Part shown: piece by piece, positions 36,387-45,913 of the stretch
Layout: every line of letters begins with the position of its first letter
Position numbering within the stretch: the first letter of the stretch is position 1
NCBI GenBank assembly: GCA_027450045.1
Contig: DAIDKM010000004.1
Span: 1-64,000 of the forward strand
From: Paludibacter sp.
GTDB lineage: Bacteria > Bacteroidota > Bacteroidia > Bacteroidales > Paludibacteraceae
Length of the DNA: 64,000 nt
Direction of reading: 5' to 3'
Position numbers and translations under genes: made by a program
Notes under the pieces: model-generated
What the model saw: the letters and a program-made list of their open reading frames with translations, nothing else
Database searches by the model: none
What the model was told of the DNA's origin: nothing

Positions 36387-37310
36387 TTAGAATGTGTATC
36401 CCTGACGTTTAAATACCCAAAACCAAGCACCACCCCAGCTACCTGCTCCCGGTTCAGGAGCTCCTAGGATCATGACATTGTTATCAAGATATAGAATATC
36501 GTAGGTATAAATAGGAGTCGCACTAAAGTTAGGTTGATACCCAAGGCTGATGGTAGCCCCTGTCAACGTTAGAGTTCCAATTGACCAATTGTTACCACCG
36601 GTTGCAGAAGGAGCATTCACCGTTGCTAAGGTTTGTGTCATGTCAAACTTAAAAGAGCCGTGATATGTTCCTGCAGGTAATCCTTTAGGAGTTGTCCCCG
36701 ACAAAATCTGAGTGTTCCCTGTCACTAAAGTAAAGTTTGCTCCACCATTCAAATCAAATGTCATTTGATCGTTGGCCACCCCCCAACCTTGCAAAGCCGA
36801 TAATCCATTCTGCCACCACGCGGGAGCATTACTTGCTAAATAACCACCATTCCCATAACACATCCCTGCATTTACACCAGGAGCCCAATTAGCGGGAATA
36901 TCGGTAGCCCAAACCCACGTTTTCGTGCCAGATCCTGCCAAATAAGTCCACGTTGGAGAAAGTGCATGATCAATAGTAGAAATAGTAATAGTTACAGAAT
37001 CCTTAACGATACCGCCAGCAGTTGTTCCATAAAAATAGATAGTATTTTTACCAAGGAACGGAAGCAATATTGTATCATTTTGTTTATTGGATGGTCCAAT
37101 TCCTGAAACCCACATGCCTGCTACATTTGGGGTATTGTTGATCATTACAATCTGATTACCTCCTGTAGTTGTGGCATGGACATCTAATTTGAATTGGGAG
37201 GCTGCGACAAATGCTCCGAGTGACCCATCATTGCTTTGAATAGGATTACATGATGCAAGCATAAGCAGCATAAAAGCTACCACGCCATACCATATTTTAT
37301 TGTATTTCAT
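36387..37310 (-). CDS. SusE-position surface lipoprotein with PKD-like domain
   Basis: A 307-residue lipoprotein with lipobox LASC (Cys21). Residues about 30-115 look like a PKD/Ig-like domain (TIYFYGTTAGGIVKDSVTITIS). The C-terminal 190 residues start with TKTWVWATD and are rich in Trp and Gly (MCYGNGGYL, APAWWQNG, GAGSWGGAWFWVFKRQGY), the texture of a carbohydrate-binding beta domain. It follows SusD by 72 bases and takes the place of SusE/SusF or an SGBP. It should sit on the outer membrane and bind the polysaccharide. No sequence link to the TIG proteins of the first PUL is evident. Confidence 0.75.
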   Translation of the reverse strand: MKYNKIWYGVVAFMLLMLASCNPIQSNDGSLGAFVAASQFKLDVHATTTGGNQIVMINNTPNVAGMWVSGIGPSNKQNDTILLPFLGKNTIYFYGTTAGGIVKDSVTITISTIDHALSPTWTYLAGSGTKTWVWATDIPANWAPGVNAGMCYGNGGYLASNAPAWWQNGLSALQGWGVANDQMTFDLNGGANFTLVTGNTQILSGTTPKGLPAGTYHGSFKFDMTQTLATVNAPSATGGNNWSIGTLTLTGATISLGYQPNFSATPIYTYDILYLDNNVMILGAPEPGAGSWGGAWFWVFKRQGYTF

Positions 37311-37382
37311 TGTTGTATCTATTTAATAGTTAGTATATAGAGGAAAGATATCCAAAACAGAATACCTTTCCTCATTGCTCGT

Positions 37383-39164
37383 TTAATTTCCTTGATAAGT
37401 TTTATCCCCATCTGTTGTATTCCAGCCATCATTTTGTTGGAGCACTCCGTTAGAAAGAGAAATTTGTGTTTCAGGAATAGGTAAGAATCCTTTGGTTTCG
37501 TTAAAACGGGTGATATTGGGTTTGTAGGTTGTTTTAGTTCCTGCATTCCAAATGGTAACACCGTTTTCAGCATTAAGATCAGCAGCCATCGTCCCCCAAC
37601 GAAGTTCGTCCCAATAGCGTACTCCTTCAAAGGCTAATTCTGCTTTCCGTTCTTGTTGTATAGTTGCTAACGAAGTACTGGTTAGAGCAGGTAGACCTGA
37701 ATGTGCATGTACGGCATTTAAATATGCCAGCGCATTTGCACTCCCAAGTTCAGCCCCCATCAACAGAACATCTGAAAAACGGATAAGAATTAAGTTTTGA
37801 GTATTGTCTGTAGAAGTATTTATGGTCAATGTGGGATAAATTTCATGGCTGTAGTTCCAGATATTTCCTGAAGCACCCGCGCTTGCAGGAGCCTTCACAT
37901 TGACAGGAACATATTTCTTTTGCCAATAGCCGGTTTCTTCCCATAAATCCCCTCCCCATGAATAAGATGGTGTGATTCCTTCATTCGGATCGGTAACATC
38001 GCAAACAGAACCCACTTTGCGTAAATCACCAGGAACGAACCAATTTGTTGAGTTGAAAACAGTCGGACTTACTGTACACCAACCCCAACCGTAGCCGAAA
38101 GGTAAGGTGCCTTGAAGTCTCCATCCCTGAAAGAGGTCAATACTGTTGCAATAAGAGGTGCTTTGATTATTGTTCCAACCTCCAAATGTTGAATAGACAA
38201 TTTGGAAAACAGCCTCATGGTTATTTCCTCCATTCGATCCATCATCTCCTACCCATGTCAAGTTGTTGTTTATAGCATAAGGATAGGTATTGTTAGGACT
38301 TTTATACGAATATGGCCATAAATCGCCGAAAACAGGTACTGTGGCATATCCACTGTTTGCTATACAATCATCCACCCAACCTACAACATCTGCATTAGTA
38401 ATTTTACCACCACCAGCTAACGGCATAGTGGCAGAAGCAGAAGAGTAGGTTCTACCATAAGCTTGACCATTATAGAATAAAAAGACGCGTGCCATTAAAG
38501 CTTCTGCAGACCATTTTGTAGCATGACCCGGATCAAGCGAATTATAGGCTGCGTTAGGCATACTGTCAATGGCGAACTTCAAATCAGACGCAATCTGAGC
38601 ATAAACGCTATCAACAGAGGCTCTTTTAGATGTAGGATAAGCTGGATTGAGAATAAGTGGAACTCCCATCATTTTACCACCAACCGGACCTCCAAACATT
38701 CTCATCAGATCAAAATAATTCATGGCTCTCATAAAATGAGCTTCACCGGCAATTTGATTTTTTTGACTTTCGCTTGACCATCCTGAAACTTGGCCGATGT
38801 ATTGAATCAAATTGTTCGCTCTGAAAATTCCTTGATAGTAATTAGCCCAAGTACTTCCATATTGATCATTTTTTGATTCTTGCCATTGATCCATGGCTCC
38901 CTGATCATCATGCTGCCCACCTCCACTGAAGCACTCATCCGACATTTGCTCTGAAAGCAAAAATATAGAACCTCCGTTATTAGGATCTATAGCCGAAAGA
39001 TATGACGAATAAATGGCTGTCAATGCTTGTGATGCATCAGAAGGAGTTTGATAAAAGTTGGCAGTCGTTTTGGCTGTCAAATCTTGCGTATCCAGAAAAC
39101 TCTGTGAACATCCTAACAAAGTAAATGACAGGATAACAGATAAATATATTGCTATTTTTTTCAT
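37383..39164 (-). CDS. SusD/RagB-family nutrient-binding outer-membrane lipoprotein
   Basis: A 593-residue SusD homologue with lipobox LLGC (Cys19) followed by SQSFLDTQD. Conserved SusD elements: GEAHFMRAMNYFDLMRMFGG near 140, ATKWSAEALMARVFLFYNG, LILIRFSDVLLMGAELG, QQERKAELAFEGVRYWDELRWG near 530, and FLPIPETQI close to the end. It should cap the SusC barrel encoded 19 bases upstream. Compared with the first PUL's SusD it is longer and little similar outside the family motifs, which suggests a different oligosaccharide preference. Confidence 0.95.
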   Translation of the reverse strand: MKKIAIYLSVILSFTLLGCSQSFLDTQDLTAKTTANFYQTPSDASQALTAIYSSYLSAIDPNNGGSIFLLSEQMSDECFSGGGQHDDQGAMDQWQESKNDQYGSTWANYYQGIFRANNLIQYIGQVSGWSSESQKNQIAGEAHFMRAMNYFDLMRMFGGPVGGKMMGVPLILNPAYPTSKRASVDSVYAQIASDLKFAIDSMPNAAYNSLDPGHATKWSAEALMARVFLFYNGQAYGRTYSSASATMPLAGGGKITNADVVGWVDDCIANSGYATVPVFGDLWPYSYKSPNNTYPYAINNNLTWVGDDGSNGGNNHEAVFQIVYSTFGGWNNNQSTSYCNSIDLFQGWRLQGTLPFGYGWGWCTVSPTVFNSTNWFVPGDLRKVGSVCDVTDPNEGITPSYSWGGDLWEETGYWQKKYVPVNVKAPASAGASGNIWNYSHEIYPTLTINTSTDNTQNLILIRFSDVLLMGAELGSANALAYLNAVHAHSGLPALTSTSLATIQQERKAELAFEGVRYWDELRWGTMAADLNAENGVTIWNAGTKTTYKPNITRFNETKGFLPIPETQISLSNGVLQQNDGWNTTDGDKTYQGN

Positions 39165-39183
39165 ATGAATAATATTTTATAGA

Positions 39184-42100
39184 TTAGAATTTAAGATCTA
39201 CCCCAATCATCACAGTTCTTGGTGAAGGATAATATCCTATATCAATTCCTTGTGAAAAAGCATCAGGAGCCCAACCTACTTCAGGATCCATCCCCCTATA
39301 TTTGGTAAAAGTATAAGCATTTTGTATCGTTGCATATAATCTGGCTTGTTGAAGTGGCATGGCTTTCCAAATATGCTTAAAATCATAACCTAATGTGATG
39401 TTAGAGATACGGAAGTAGTCACCTGATTGCAACCACATATCTGAAAGATAATTGTTATTATTATTTCCATTCAGCGAAATGCGTGGCATCGTGTTGGATG
39501 TGCCAACTCCATGCCAACGATTTAATATGCCGGTGGTATAATTAGCCTGAGGATCATTTAATGAATTCCAATCGGTAGCTTGAATAATCTTGTTACCTGA
39601 AACCCCTGATCCTAATAAAGAGAAATCAAATCCTTCATATTCAAGACTAATGGTTGTCCCGTATGTATAAGGTGCATGCGGATTCCCAATATTAGTGCGA
39701 TCACTAGCATCAATCTTTCCATCTCCATTTACATCAACAAAACGAATGTCCCCAGGTACTGCATTAGGCATAATCATACCGCCGCTTTTATTTTTATAGG
39801 CAAGAACATCGGCTTCTGTTTGAAATATACCGGCTGTCTTGTATCCATAAAAAGCGCCTGCCGGCATACCTGCTTGGGCAATATACCATTGACTATTATT
39901 GCCATAGAAATTTTGATCATTATCTCCATAGTTAGGAACACCACCTTGAATTTTGATTACTTCATTATGGTTAAAAGCCATATTCCCGTTTATACTATAA
40001 TGTAATTTCCCAATATGATCTTTCCAACCAACATTCACTTCATATCCTCTGTTGAGAATATTTCCGCCATTAACAAACGGAGCAGTGGTTCCTGCTACAG
40101 CAGGCACAGGAACTCGTACTAACCATCCATCTGTTACTTTGTTATACCAATCAAAATTCAAGGTCAATCTGCTATTTAACATATTTGCATCAAATCCAAT
40201 ATCAGATTGTGTTGAATTCTCCCACGTTACATTGGGATTAGGCAAAATATTTGGATAAGCTCCTGCGCTTTGAGCCGTCTTGTCCCCAAATGTATAATAA
40301 TTTCCTGCCCCGACTCCACCAGTTGCTACAGTTGCCAAATACTGAAAATTAGGTATGGATTGATTCCCGTTTTTACCCCAGCTCGCACGCAATTTCAAAA
40401 AGTCCAACCATGATTGGGTGTTCTTCATAAACGATTCGTTGGTGATGATCCAGCCGGCAGAGAAAGCAGGGAATGTTCCCCAACGATGTCCTGCTGCAAA
40501 ATTGGATGAACCATCATCCCGTACAATGGCAGAAAACAGATAGGTTCCTTTGAAATCATAGCTTAAACGACCAAAGTAAGAAAGAATTCCTCCTCCACCC
40601 CAGGAAGAGCCGCCAACTACGGTACCACCTGTTGATGAAATAGTTGGAGTATTGGTTAAATAGGCATATTCAAAACTATTGAAAATATTGTTCTGATTCG
40701 ATGCGTTCATGGATTCACCAAGCCCATCTCTTTCAGCTGATTCTCCTAACAAGACAGAAAAGTTATGATCTTGATTAATCTTAAAACTATAGGTAGCTGT
40801 GTTGTCCCAAATCCAATTCAATCCTGCATACATGCTTTGAGATGTATTATTGACAGAGGCTCCAACTGCTGTGGTTGGTGTTGATACAGATCCCAAGTTA
40901 TACGTTGGTTGAAAAGCACGATAGCTTCCTGCTGAAACATTGGCACTAAAACGCGATGTAATGTCAAGATTCTTAATAGGAGAAACGGTGGTGTAAAAAC
41001 TTGCCATCAGGTTATGATTCTTCGAACTATTTAACCCGCGTGTATAAATCATTTGTGCAATAGGATTATTTTGTAATTGATCCCAAGGAATTTTATAACT
41101 ATACAATCCCTGTGCACCATAAATAGGTAAAAATGGATTAGCTGACTCCATGTTATAAACATCATTCCAATATCCGTTACCGACTGCAATCCCGCTTTTT
41201 TCATTATAGGAATAATTAATATTTTCACCTATTTTCCAGATAGTTCGATTCGCATTCGTGATTATATTGTGATCACTGTTAATTCGAAAATTATAACGAT
41301 CATAATGAGAAGCAACGGGCTTTCCCAGTATCCCATCTTGCGACATAAAGCCAAGGCCTAACGAATAAGTAGACCTTGCACTCCCCCCCGTGATATTTAA
41401 GGTATGACTTTGTATCGGAGCATTGGCGTTAGTTATAGCTTGCATCCAATTGGTCCCTTTATCGGTTCCGGCCAAAATAGCCGCTGCATTTGGGACAAGT
41501 GGAACTTTTGCTCCATAATCATTCCCATTCAAACTGGTTGCCAAAGTATTGATATTGTACGGTAGCTGTCCCCCATTAACCATCCCTTCGTTGATAACAG
41601 CCAAATATTGTTGGGCATTCAATGTATTGGAAGTTTTATACACATTTTGCCATCCATAATATCCATCGTAAGTAACAGTAGGCTTTTCATCAATTCTTCC
41701 TTGTTTTGTCGTAATCAATACAACTCCATTAGCAGCACGAGAACCGTAAATGGCAGCCGTTGCATCTTTCAATACATCCACACTTTTAATATCGGATGGA
41801 GATAAGTTATCAATGCTTCCAACAACAACACCATCAACAACGTACAAAGGAGTAGAATTGTATATGGTTCCCATTCCACGAATATTGATCTTATAACTAT
41901 CTCCCGGTTGTCCGTCTGTTTTGGTAAGCTGAACACCTGGTGTACTCCCTTGCAAAGCTCCCAGTGTTGAAACAGTATTCAATTTCTGGATGTCATTACC
42001 GCTCACTTGAACGGTAGCACCTGTCATTACTTTCTTTTGCATCGTTCCATACCCGATGGCAACGACTTCGTTCAAGCCGATAGCTTCATCTTCCATGGTG

Positions 42101-42486
42101 ACGTTTACCGATGTGCGATTTCGCACACTGACATCTTGACTTTTCATCCCAACGAAGGAGAATTGCAACATGGCATCAGCCGGTACGCGGCGTATCGTGA
42201 AAGCTCCATTTCCATCGGTGATGGTACCCATTGTCGTTCCTTTCACAACAACTGTTACACCAGGAAGAGCGCCCCCTGATTTGTCAACTACTTTTCCGGT
42301 CACTGTTTTTTCATTCTGATTTTGGTCTGTTTGAGCAGCCGACGTTCCAGATTTAGTGGCATAAGCGCCAATAGCCGTTCCAAATGTTACTAAAAACAGT
42401 AGCATCAGGATTCGTTTCATTTGTTTTGGTAGAGGGATCGTGATGCCTCTACCACCATTCATGGTTCTTTTCATAAATTTGTTCAT
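39184..42486 (-). CDS. SusC/RagA-family TonB-dependent oligosaccharide transporter
   Basis: An 1100-residue SusC homologue. The annotated ATG at 42486 gives a long basic leader before the hydrophobic signal core; the ATG at 42420 (MKRILMLLFLVTFG) is an equally good start. After the signal comes a carboxypeptidase-regulatory-like domain (KTVTGKVVDKSGGALPGV, about 60-145), the LNEVVAIGYG segment, the plug (INIRGMGTIYNSTPLYVVDG, then AAIYGSRAANGVVLITTKQG) and the barrel ending in MIGVDLKF with a terminal Phe. It imports oligosaccharides across the outer membrane in concert with the adjacent SusD. Its leader of about 565 bases carries promoter C, next to the AraC-type regulator gene. Confidence 0.96.
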   Translation of the reverse strand: MNKFMKRTMNGGRGITIPLPKQMKRILMLLFLVTFGTAIGAYATKSGTSAAQTDQNQNEKTVTGKVVDKSGGALPGVTVVVKGTTMGTITDGNGAFTIRRVPADAMLQFSFVGMKSQDVSVRNRTSVNVTMEDEAIGLNEVVAIGYGTMQKKVMTGATVQVSGNDIQKLNTVSTLGALQGSTPGVQLTKTDGQPGDSYKINIRGMGTIYNSTPLYVVDGVVVGSIDNLSPSDIKSVDVLKDATAAIYGSRAANGVVLITTKQGRIDEKPTVTYDGYYGWQNVYKTSNTLNAQQYLAVINEGMVNGGQLPYNINTLATSLNGNDYGAKVPLVPNAAAILAGTDKGTNWMQAITNANAPIQSHTLNITGGSARSTYSLGLGFMSQDGILGKPVASHYDRYNFRINSDHNIITNANRTIWKIGENINYSYNEKSGIAVGNGYWNDVYNMESANPFLPIYGAQGLYSYKIPWDQLQNNPIAQMIYTRGLNSSKNHNLMASFYTTVSPIKNLDITSRFSANVSAGSYRAFQPTYNLGSVSTPTTAVGASVNNTSQSMYAGLNWIWDNTATYSFKINQDHNFSVLLGESAERDGLGESMNASNQNNIFNSFEYAYLTNTPTISSTGGTVVGGSSWGGGGILSYFGRLSYDFKGTYLFSAIVRDDGSSNFAAGHRWGTFPAFSAGWIITNESFMKNTQSWLDFLKLRASWGKNGNQSIPNFQYLATVATGGVGAGNYYTFGDKTAQSAGAYPNILPNPNVTWENSTQSDIGFDANMLNSRLTLNFDWYNKVTDGWLVRVPVPAVAGTTAPFVNGGNILNRGYEVNVGWKDHIGKLHYSINGNMAFNHNEVIKIQGGVPNYGDNDQNFYGNNSQWYIAQAGMPAGAFYGYKTAGIFQTEADVLAYKNKSGGMIMPNAVPGDIRFVDVNGDGKIDASDRTNIGNPHAPYTYGTTISLEYEGFDFSLLGSGVSGNKIIQATDWNSLNDPQANYTTGILNRWHGVGTSNTMPRISLNGNNNNNYLSDMWLQSGDYFRISNITLGYDFKHIWKAMPLQQARLYATIQNAYTFTKYRGMDPEVGWAPDAFSQGIDIGYYPSPRTVMIGVDLKF

Positions 42487-43169
42487 GTTTTAAATGAATA
42501 CTTCACCTTTTTCTGTCAGGTGATGGTTGAATAATTATGGATGCAATTTGTTGTTTGTAAACGCTTTATTTGTCAAACTCATACATTTCCTTTCGTTATC
42601 AAGATTTGTAATAGTTCGATTAGGAGAGCCTTTTTAGTCGTTTGCATAATTACTGTCGGAAGTTCCGGCTTTTACTATACTTCAGGATGCAATGCTGTGC
42701 AATTCAATGCATGACTGATGTAGGGATCGTAACCCAAAACGCTTTTCGAAGTATCGCATCGCAGAAATGATTGATTAAATTCGACAAAGCTGACTTGAGT
42801 TTTTACAGATGTGTTAATTGAATTTGTGTAGGTGAGATAGCAGAAGTTTGTGTTACGTCATGGTGTGAAGTAATTTAAAGTTTGACACAGCTAGTTTCTC
42901 CTTTTTTATTCGGCTTACTTGTGAATATATAGTTAACGTTATATCTACATTGAAAGCCGAAACCTAAAAACACATTCACAACAATAACTGCTGTGAAGTC
43001 AGTTTCCATTTTCAAGTTTGCACGGATGATGACATACAATACAAAGTTGAACCTCGCAAAGGTATATTACTTTGACGCCTTTTTCAAGTACAATTTTAGC
43101 AAAGAATGGTACTTTTTTGCGATTTGTTAATCGCGACCTTTTTTAAAGGGAGGAGTGATGCGTGAAGGA
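42487..43169 (-). other. Gene-free region with structured SusC leader and promoter C
   Basis: The 683 bases hold promoter C and a leader of about 565 bases. Visible structures in the leader are a hairpin with eight-base arms TTCGGCTT/AAGCCGAA (42909-42916 and 42954-42961), the palindrome CGGAAGTTCCG (42657-42667), and a small TCACCT/AGGTGA hairpin about 20-40 bases before the start codon. Between promoter C and the AraC stop a GCGATT/AATCGC hairpin lies at 43119-43134. No gene is supportable. Confidence 0.6.
43057..43113 (-). promoter_or_regulatory. Activator-type promoter C (second SusC operon)
   Basis: On the minus strand: GTAC (43109-43112), core TTTGCTAAAA, GTAC (43088-43091) exactly 21 bases further, TTG at 43085-43087 as -33 element, N20, and TACCTTTG at 43057-43064 as -7 box. 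Geometry is identical to promoters A and B, and the flanking TTTGCGARGTT after the -7 box is shared with promoter B. Confidence 0.82.
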
Positions 43170-44054
43170 TTAAACTAATACTTTCTTTCTGTGATAGTTA
43201 TCTCTGAATTCTTTAGGAGAACACCCTTTGCGCTTGCGGAAGATACGGTTAAAATTAGAAATGTTGTTGAATCCGCTACTGAAACAAATCTCACCAATTG
43301 ATTGTGAAGAATCAACTAATAGGCGAATGGCGTTCCCTATGCGAATATCTAACAAGTAGTCAGTGACACTTTTCCCAGTGCGTTGTTTGAAAAAACGACT
43401 AAAGGAGGCTTCGGTCATGTTCACGCTTTTAGCTAGTTGGGAGAGCCGAATCTCTTCGGTGTAGTGTTGAACTAAATAATCGTGTACTTTTTGAACGCGG
43501 CGGCTTTCGATGGTGGATAGTGAGCGGGCAAATGAACTGCTCGAAAGCGTGCGGGCATCATTACTCAATGACAACTCATAAAGCAATGACAAAAAACTTA
43601 TTACGGCATAAAACCCTTGTTTTTCGTGCGAGAGTGATGTGAGAAGCGAACGAACGGAAAGAATAGTATTCAGAGGAAAAACCAGTCCTTTTTGAGCAAG
43701 ATCAAGCATTTTCTTAATGCTTTTGAACTGGTTTTTATCAAGCATTCCGGGTGATAACAAATTGGACGAAAATTGAATGGTGATTTCGTGTATTTCATTC
43801 GAGGTACACTGATAGTTTTCCCATGTGTGTTCCAGCTCTTTACCCGAAATCAACACTAAGTCGTAGCCACCGATGATTTCAATCGAATCGCCTACAATGC
43901 GGCGGGTTCCTTCTGCATGTTCAACGTAATTGAGTTCGCAATCTGCATGTTTGTGAAGCGGGAAAGTGAAGGTTGCTTTGGTGCGATCGACTATATAGAA
44001 GCAATCCTTTTCAGAAAGCGGCGTAATCTCTTGAAGAATGGTTGGAGCAAACAT
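43170..44054 (-). CDS. AraC-family transcriptional regulator with cupin sensor domain
   Basis: A 294-residue regulator. The N-terminal half carries a cupin-like ligand domain (FPLHKHADCELNYVEHAEGTRR near 31-52, and the ELEHTWENYQC stretch near 73). The C-terminal 100 residues hold the two helix-turn-helix units: RVQKVHDYLVQHYTEEIRLSQLAKSVNMTEASFSRFFKQRTG and IGEICFSSGFNNISNFNRIFRKRKGCSPKEFRD are the DNA-binding segments in broken form. AraC proteins with this layout usually activate sugar genes, binding paired half-sites 21 bases apart. Exactly such sites occur 60 bases downstream of this gene and at two further PUL promoters, so it is the best candidate for their activator. A -7 box lies at 44084-44091. 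Confidence 0.88.
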   Translation of the reverse strand: MFAPTILQEITPLSEKDCFYIVDRTKATFTFPLHKHADCELNYVEHAEGTRRIVGDSIEIIGGYDLVLISGKELEHTWENYQCTSNEIHEITIQFSSNLLSPGMLDKNQFKSIKKMLDLAQKGLVFPLNTILSVRSLLTSLSHEKQGFYAVISFLSLLYELSLSNDARTLSSSSFARSLSTIESRRVQKVHDYLVQHYTEEIRLSQLAKSVNMTEASFSRFFKQRTGKSVTDYLLDIRIGNAIRLLVDSSQSIGEICFSSGFNNISNFNRIFRKRKGCSPKEFRDNYHRKKVLV

Positions 44055-44083
44055 GATACTTTTTTATCATTTTAAGGTGCTTG

Positions 44084-44091
44084 CAAAGATA
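44084..44091 (-). promoter_or_regulatory. -7 box of the AraC-type gene
   Basis: TATCTTTG on the minus strand, 30 bases before the ATG at 44054, with no proper TTTG at -33. The neighbouring hairpin at 44094-44137 occupies the -33 position. Confidence 0.5.
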
Positions 44092-44093
44092 AT

Positions 44094-44137
44094 GCTATTT
44101 CTTATTTTTCGGCATCGTGGACGAAAAATAAAATAGC
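44094..44137 (-). terminator. AT-rich hairpin after gldG
   Basis: GCTATTTcTTATTTTTCG (44094-44111) pairs with CGAAAAATAAAATAGC (44122-44137), leaving a two-base bulge and a ten-base loop. It lies 28 bases after the gldG stop and probably ends the rml-gldG transcript before the AraC promoter. Confidence 0.65.
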
Positions 44138-44164
44138 CTCCGTTAAGTCATTTATCTACTGATT

Positions 44165-45871
44165 TTATTCGAAACGCTTGCGCCGGATAAGATAGTATAG
44201 AAAAGCAAAAATAACGAGTAAAAGTAAGGGAGTCAACACGTTGATCAATTGCCAGGCCGTTTTTCCTTCCGTGATAGCCAAATGGTTAAGTAACCTGAGT
44301 TTGAATTGTCGTGAACGAAGACTCATCCAACCATCCTGATCGCTTAAGTATTGCACGGCGTTGACAATAAAAGCCCGATTACTGTATTGCCTGTTTGCGT
44401 AGCGGTCGAATCCTAACGGTAATGCCTGGAGTTTTCCTTGTTCATCCTGCACGTCATTGCGAATAATATCACCATTGGCAATTACGATCATTCGCGTTGG
44501 CTGACTACTTTGTGCAATTGGTCCTTTTTGATCAATTCCCTGAGGCACCATTCGATTGGCAAAATCGGAAGTAAATGTACCCGAAAGAGACACAGCAACC
44601 GGTACATTTTGCTTGTTGAAATAGCGCTGATCTTGTGCGTCGGGCAAATGCTTTAAGTCGATAAATGCTGGTGGGGCTAATATATGTGATGCGTTGGAAG
44701 TGACTAAAAGAATATCGGCTTTAGTGCGAACGGAATCACCTACTAAATTGATTGACGATGCAAAATTGGCTTTGACGGCGCCAAGATTGTGTGTGATAGG
44801 ACTAAAAGGTGACGTCAAAAGCAACGGTGAGAAAAACCACGGCATAGGTTTAAATTGAGGTTGTTCGTTGACGCTGGCCACATTTACCGGAATGTTGACG
44901 CATTGAACATCTTCCACAATATCAGGGTTTATGCGAACACCATAACAAAAGAGTTGATCGCTGAGATTCACATCAAGAGGAAGGATGGTGGCTTGCCCGT
45001 TGCGCGAGAGGTTTTGCGTATCAATATTGGTCCCATCCACCAACCATAATACACGACCACCATGCATAATATATTGATCGATAATGAATTTCTCTTGTTC
45101 GGTGAAAGGTATTCGTGGTTTGGCAATGATGACCACTTTGAATGGATCGAGCGCTGCTGGGTCTGTTCCAAGTGTGCCTCTGTCAATTTCAAAGTAACGG
45201 CTTAAAGCAGTGGAAGCATCATACACTTCAGCTTCCGAAAGTTCACCGTTTCCTTCTAAAAAAGCGATTTTCTCAATCTCGGTTGTTTCTAACCGGCGAA
45301 TGGCATCTGTTATTTGATACTCAAGTTCTTCAGTGGACGCATTCAGGTTTTCTTCGCCCGAATTTCCCGGGATATTGACTAATAAGTTAACCGGTACGGT
45401 GTCTCGATGCGCTATCACTTCCGCCCATGGAAAAATCACTTTTTCAACTGATTTGCCATTTCCATCTTTTTCATATACCGTGGTGGCATGCAACCCTCGT
45501 TTTTCTAAAGCAGCATAAGCTCTGTTTTGTGCTTCGGTTGACGACGCTTTTGTTGGATCAATAAACTGAACGGCAATCGGTTGTTTTGAATATGCCTTTA
45601 GCTCGTCCAAGAGATTTGAGGTTGCCTGCTTGAGTTGCAAAAAACCGGCATTCAGATCACCATCTAAATAGACGTTTACTTGAATAGGTTCTTTCAACGA
45701 TTGCATCAGTTTTTTTGTGTTCTCTGCAAGAGAATAACGCTTTTCGGAAGTCAAGTCAAGACGGAAGAAAAAGCGATGCGACAACATGTTTGCAGCCACG
45801 ATGAACGCCACGACGAGCATGGTTTGAATAAAGAGCGACTGCGTTGCTGAAACATGCTTTAAAAACCGCAT
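44165..45871 (-). CDS. gldG: GldG-family ABC-transporter-associated protein
   Basis: The ATG at 45871 is preferred over a TTG six codons upstream. The roughly 568-residue protein has a membrane helix near the N-terminus (SLFIQTMLVVAFIVAANML), the RLDLTSEKRYSLAENTKKLM motif typical of GldG/Gldg family proteins, a large periplasmic part with IEKIAFLEGNGE and GGRVLWLVDGTN, and a C-terminal membrane helix (LINVLTPLLLLVIFAFLYYL) followed by RRKRFE. In Flavobacterium GldG works with GldA and GldF in gliding; in non-gliding Bacteroidota its role is unclear. The permease partner GldF, normally adjacent, is not next to it here. It is the last gene of the run from the phosphatase and rml genes. Confidence 0.85.
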   Translation of the reverse strand: MRFLKHVSATQSLFIQTMLVVAFIVAANMLSHRFFFRLDLTSEKRYSLAENTKKLMQSLKEPIQVNVYLDGDLNAGFLQLKQATSNLLDELKAYSKQPIAVQFIDPTKASSTEAQNRAYAALEKRGLHATTVYEKDGNGKSVEKVIFPWAEVIAHRDTVPVNLLVNIPGNSGEENLNASTEELEYQITDAIRRLETTEIEKIAFLEGNGELSEAEVYDASTALSRYFEIDRGTLGTDPAALDPFKVVIIAKPRIPFTEQEKFIIDQYIMHGGRVLWLVDGTNIDTQNLSRNGQATILPLDVNLSDQLFCYGVRINPDIVEDVQCVNIPVNVASVNEQPQFKPMPWFFSPLLLTSPFSPITHNLGAVKANFASSINLVGDSVRTKADILLVTSNASHILAPPAFIDLKHLPDAQDQRYFNKQNVPVAVSLSGTFTSDFANRMVPQGIDQKGPIAQSSQPTRMIVIANGDIIRNDVQDEQGKLQALPLGFDRYANRQYSNRAFIVNAVQYLSDQDGWMSLRSRQFKLRLLNHLAITEGKTAWQLINVLTPLLLLVIFAFLYYLIRRKRFE

Positions 45872-45913
45872 AGAAGACAGATTGATCAAGTTTATAAAAG
45901 AGAAAGAATTGGA

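Noticed and set aside
43119..43150. Plus-strand terminator-like hairpin (GCGATT/AATCGC then T run)
   Set aside because: No plus-strand transcript is expected here, and on the minus strand the hairpin is followed by A, not T.
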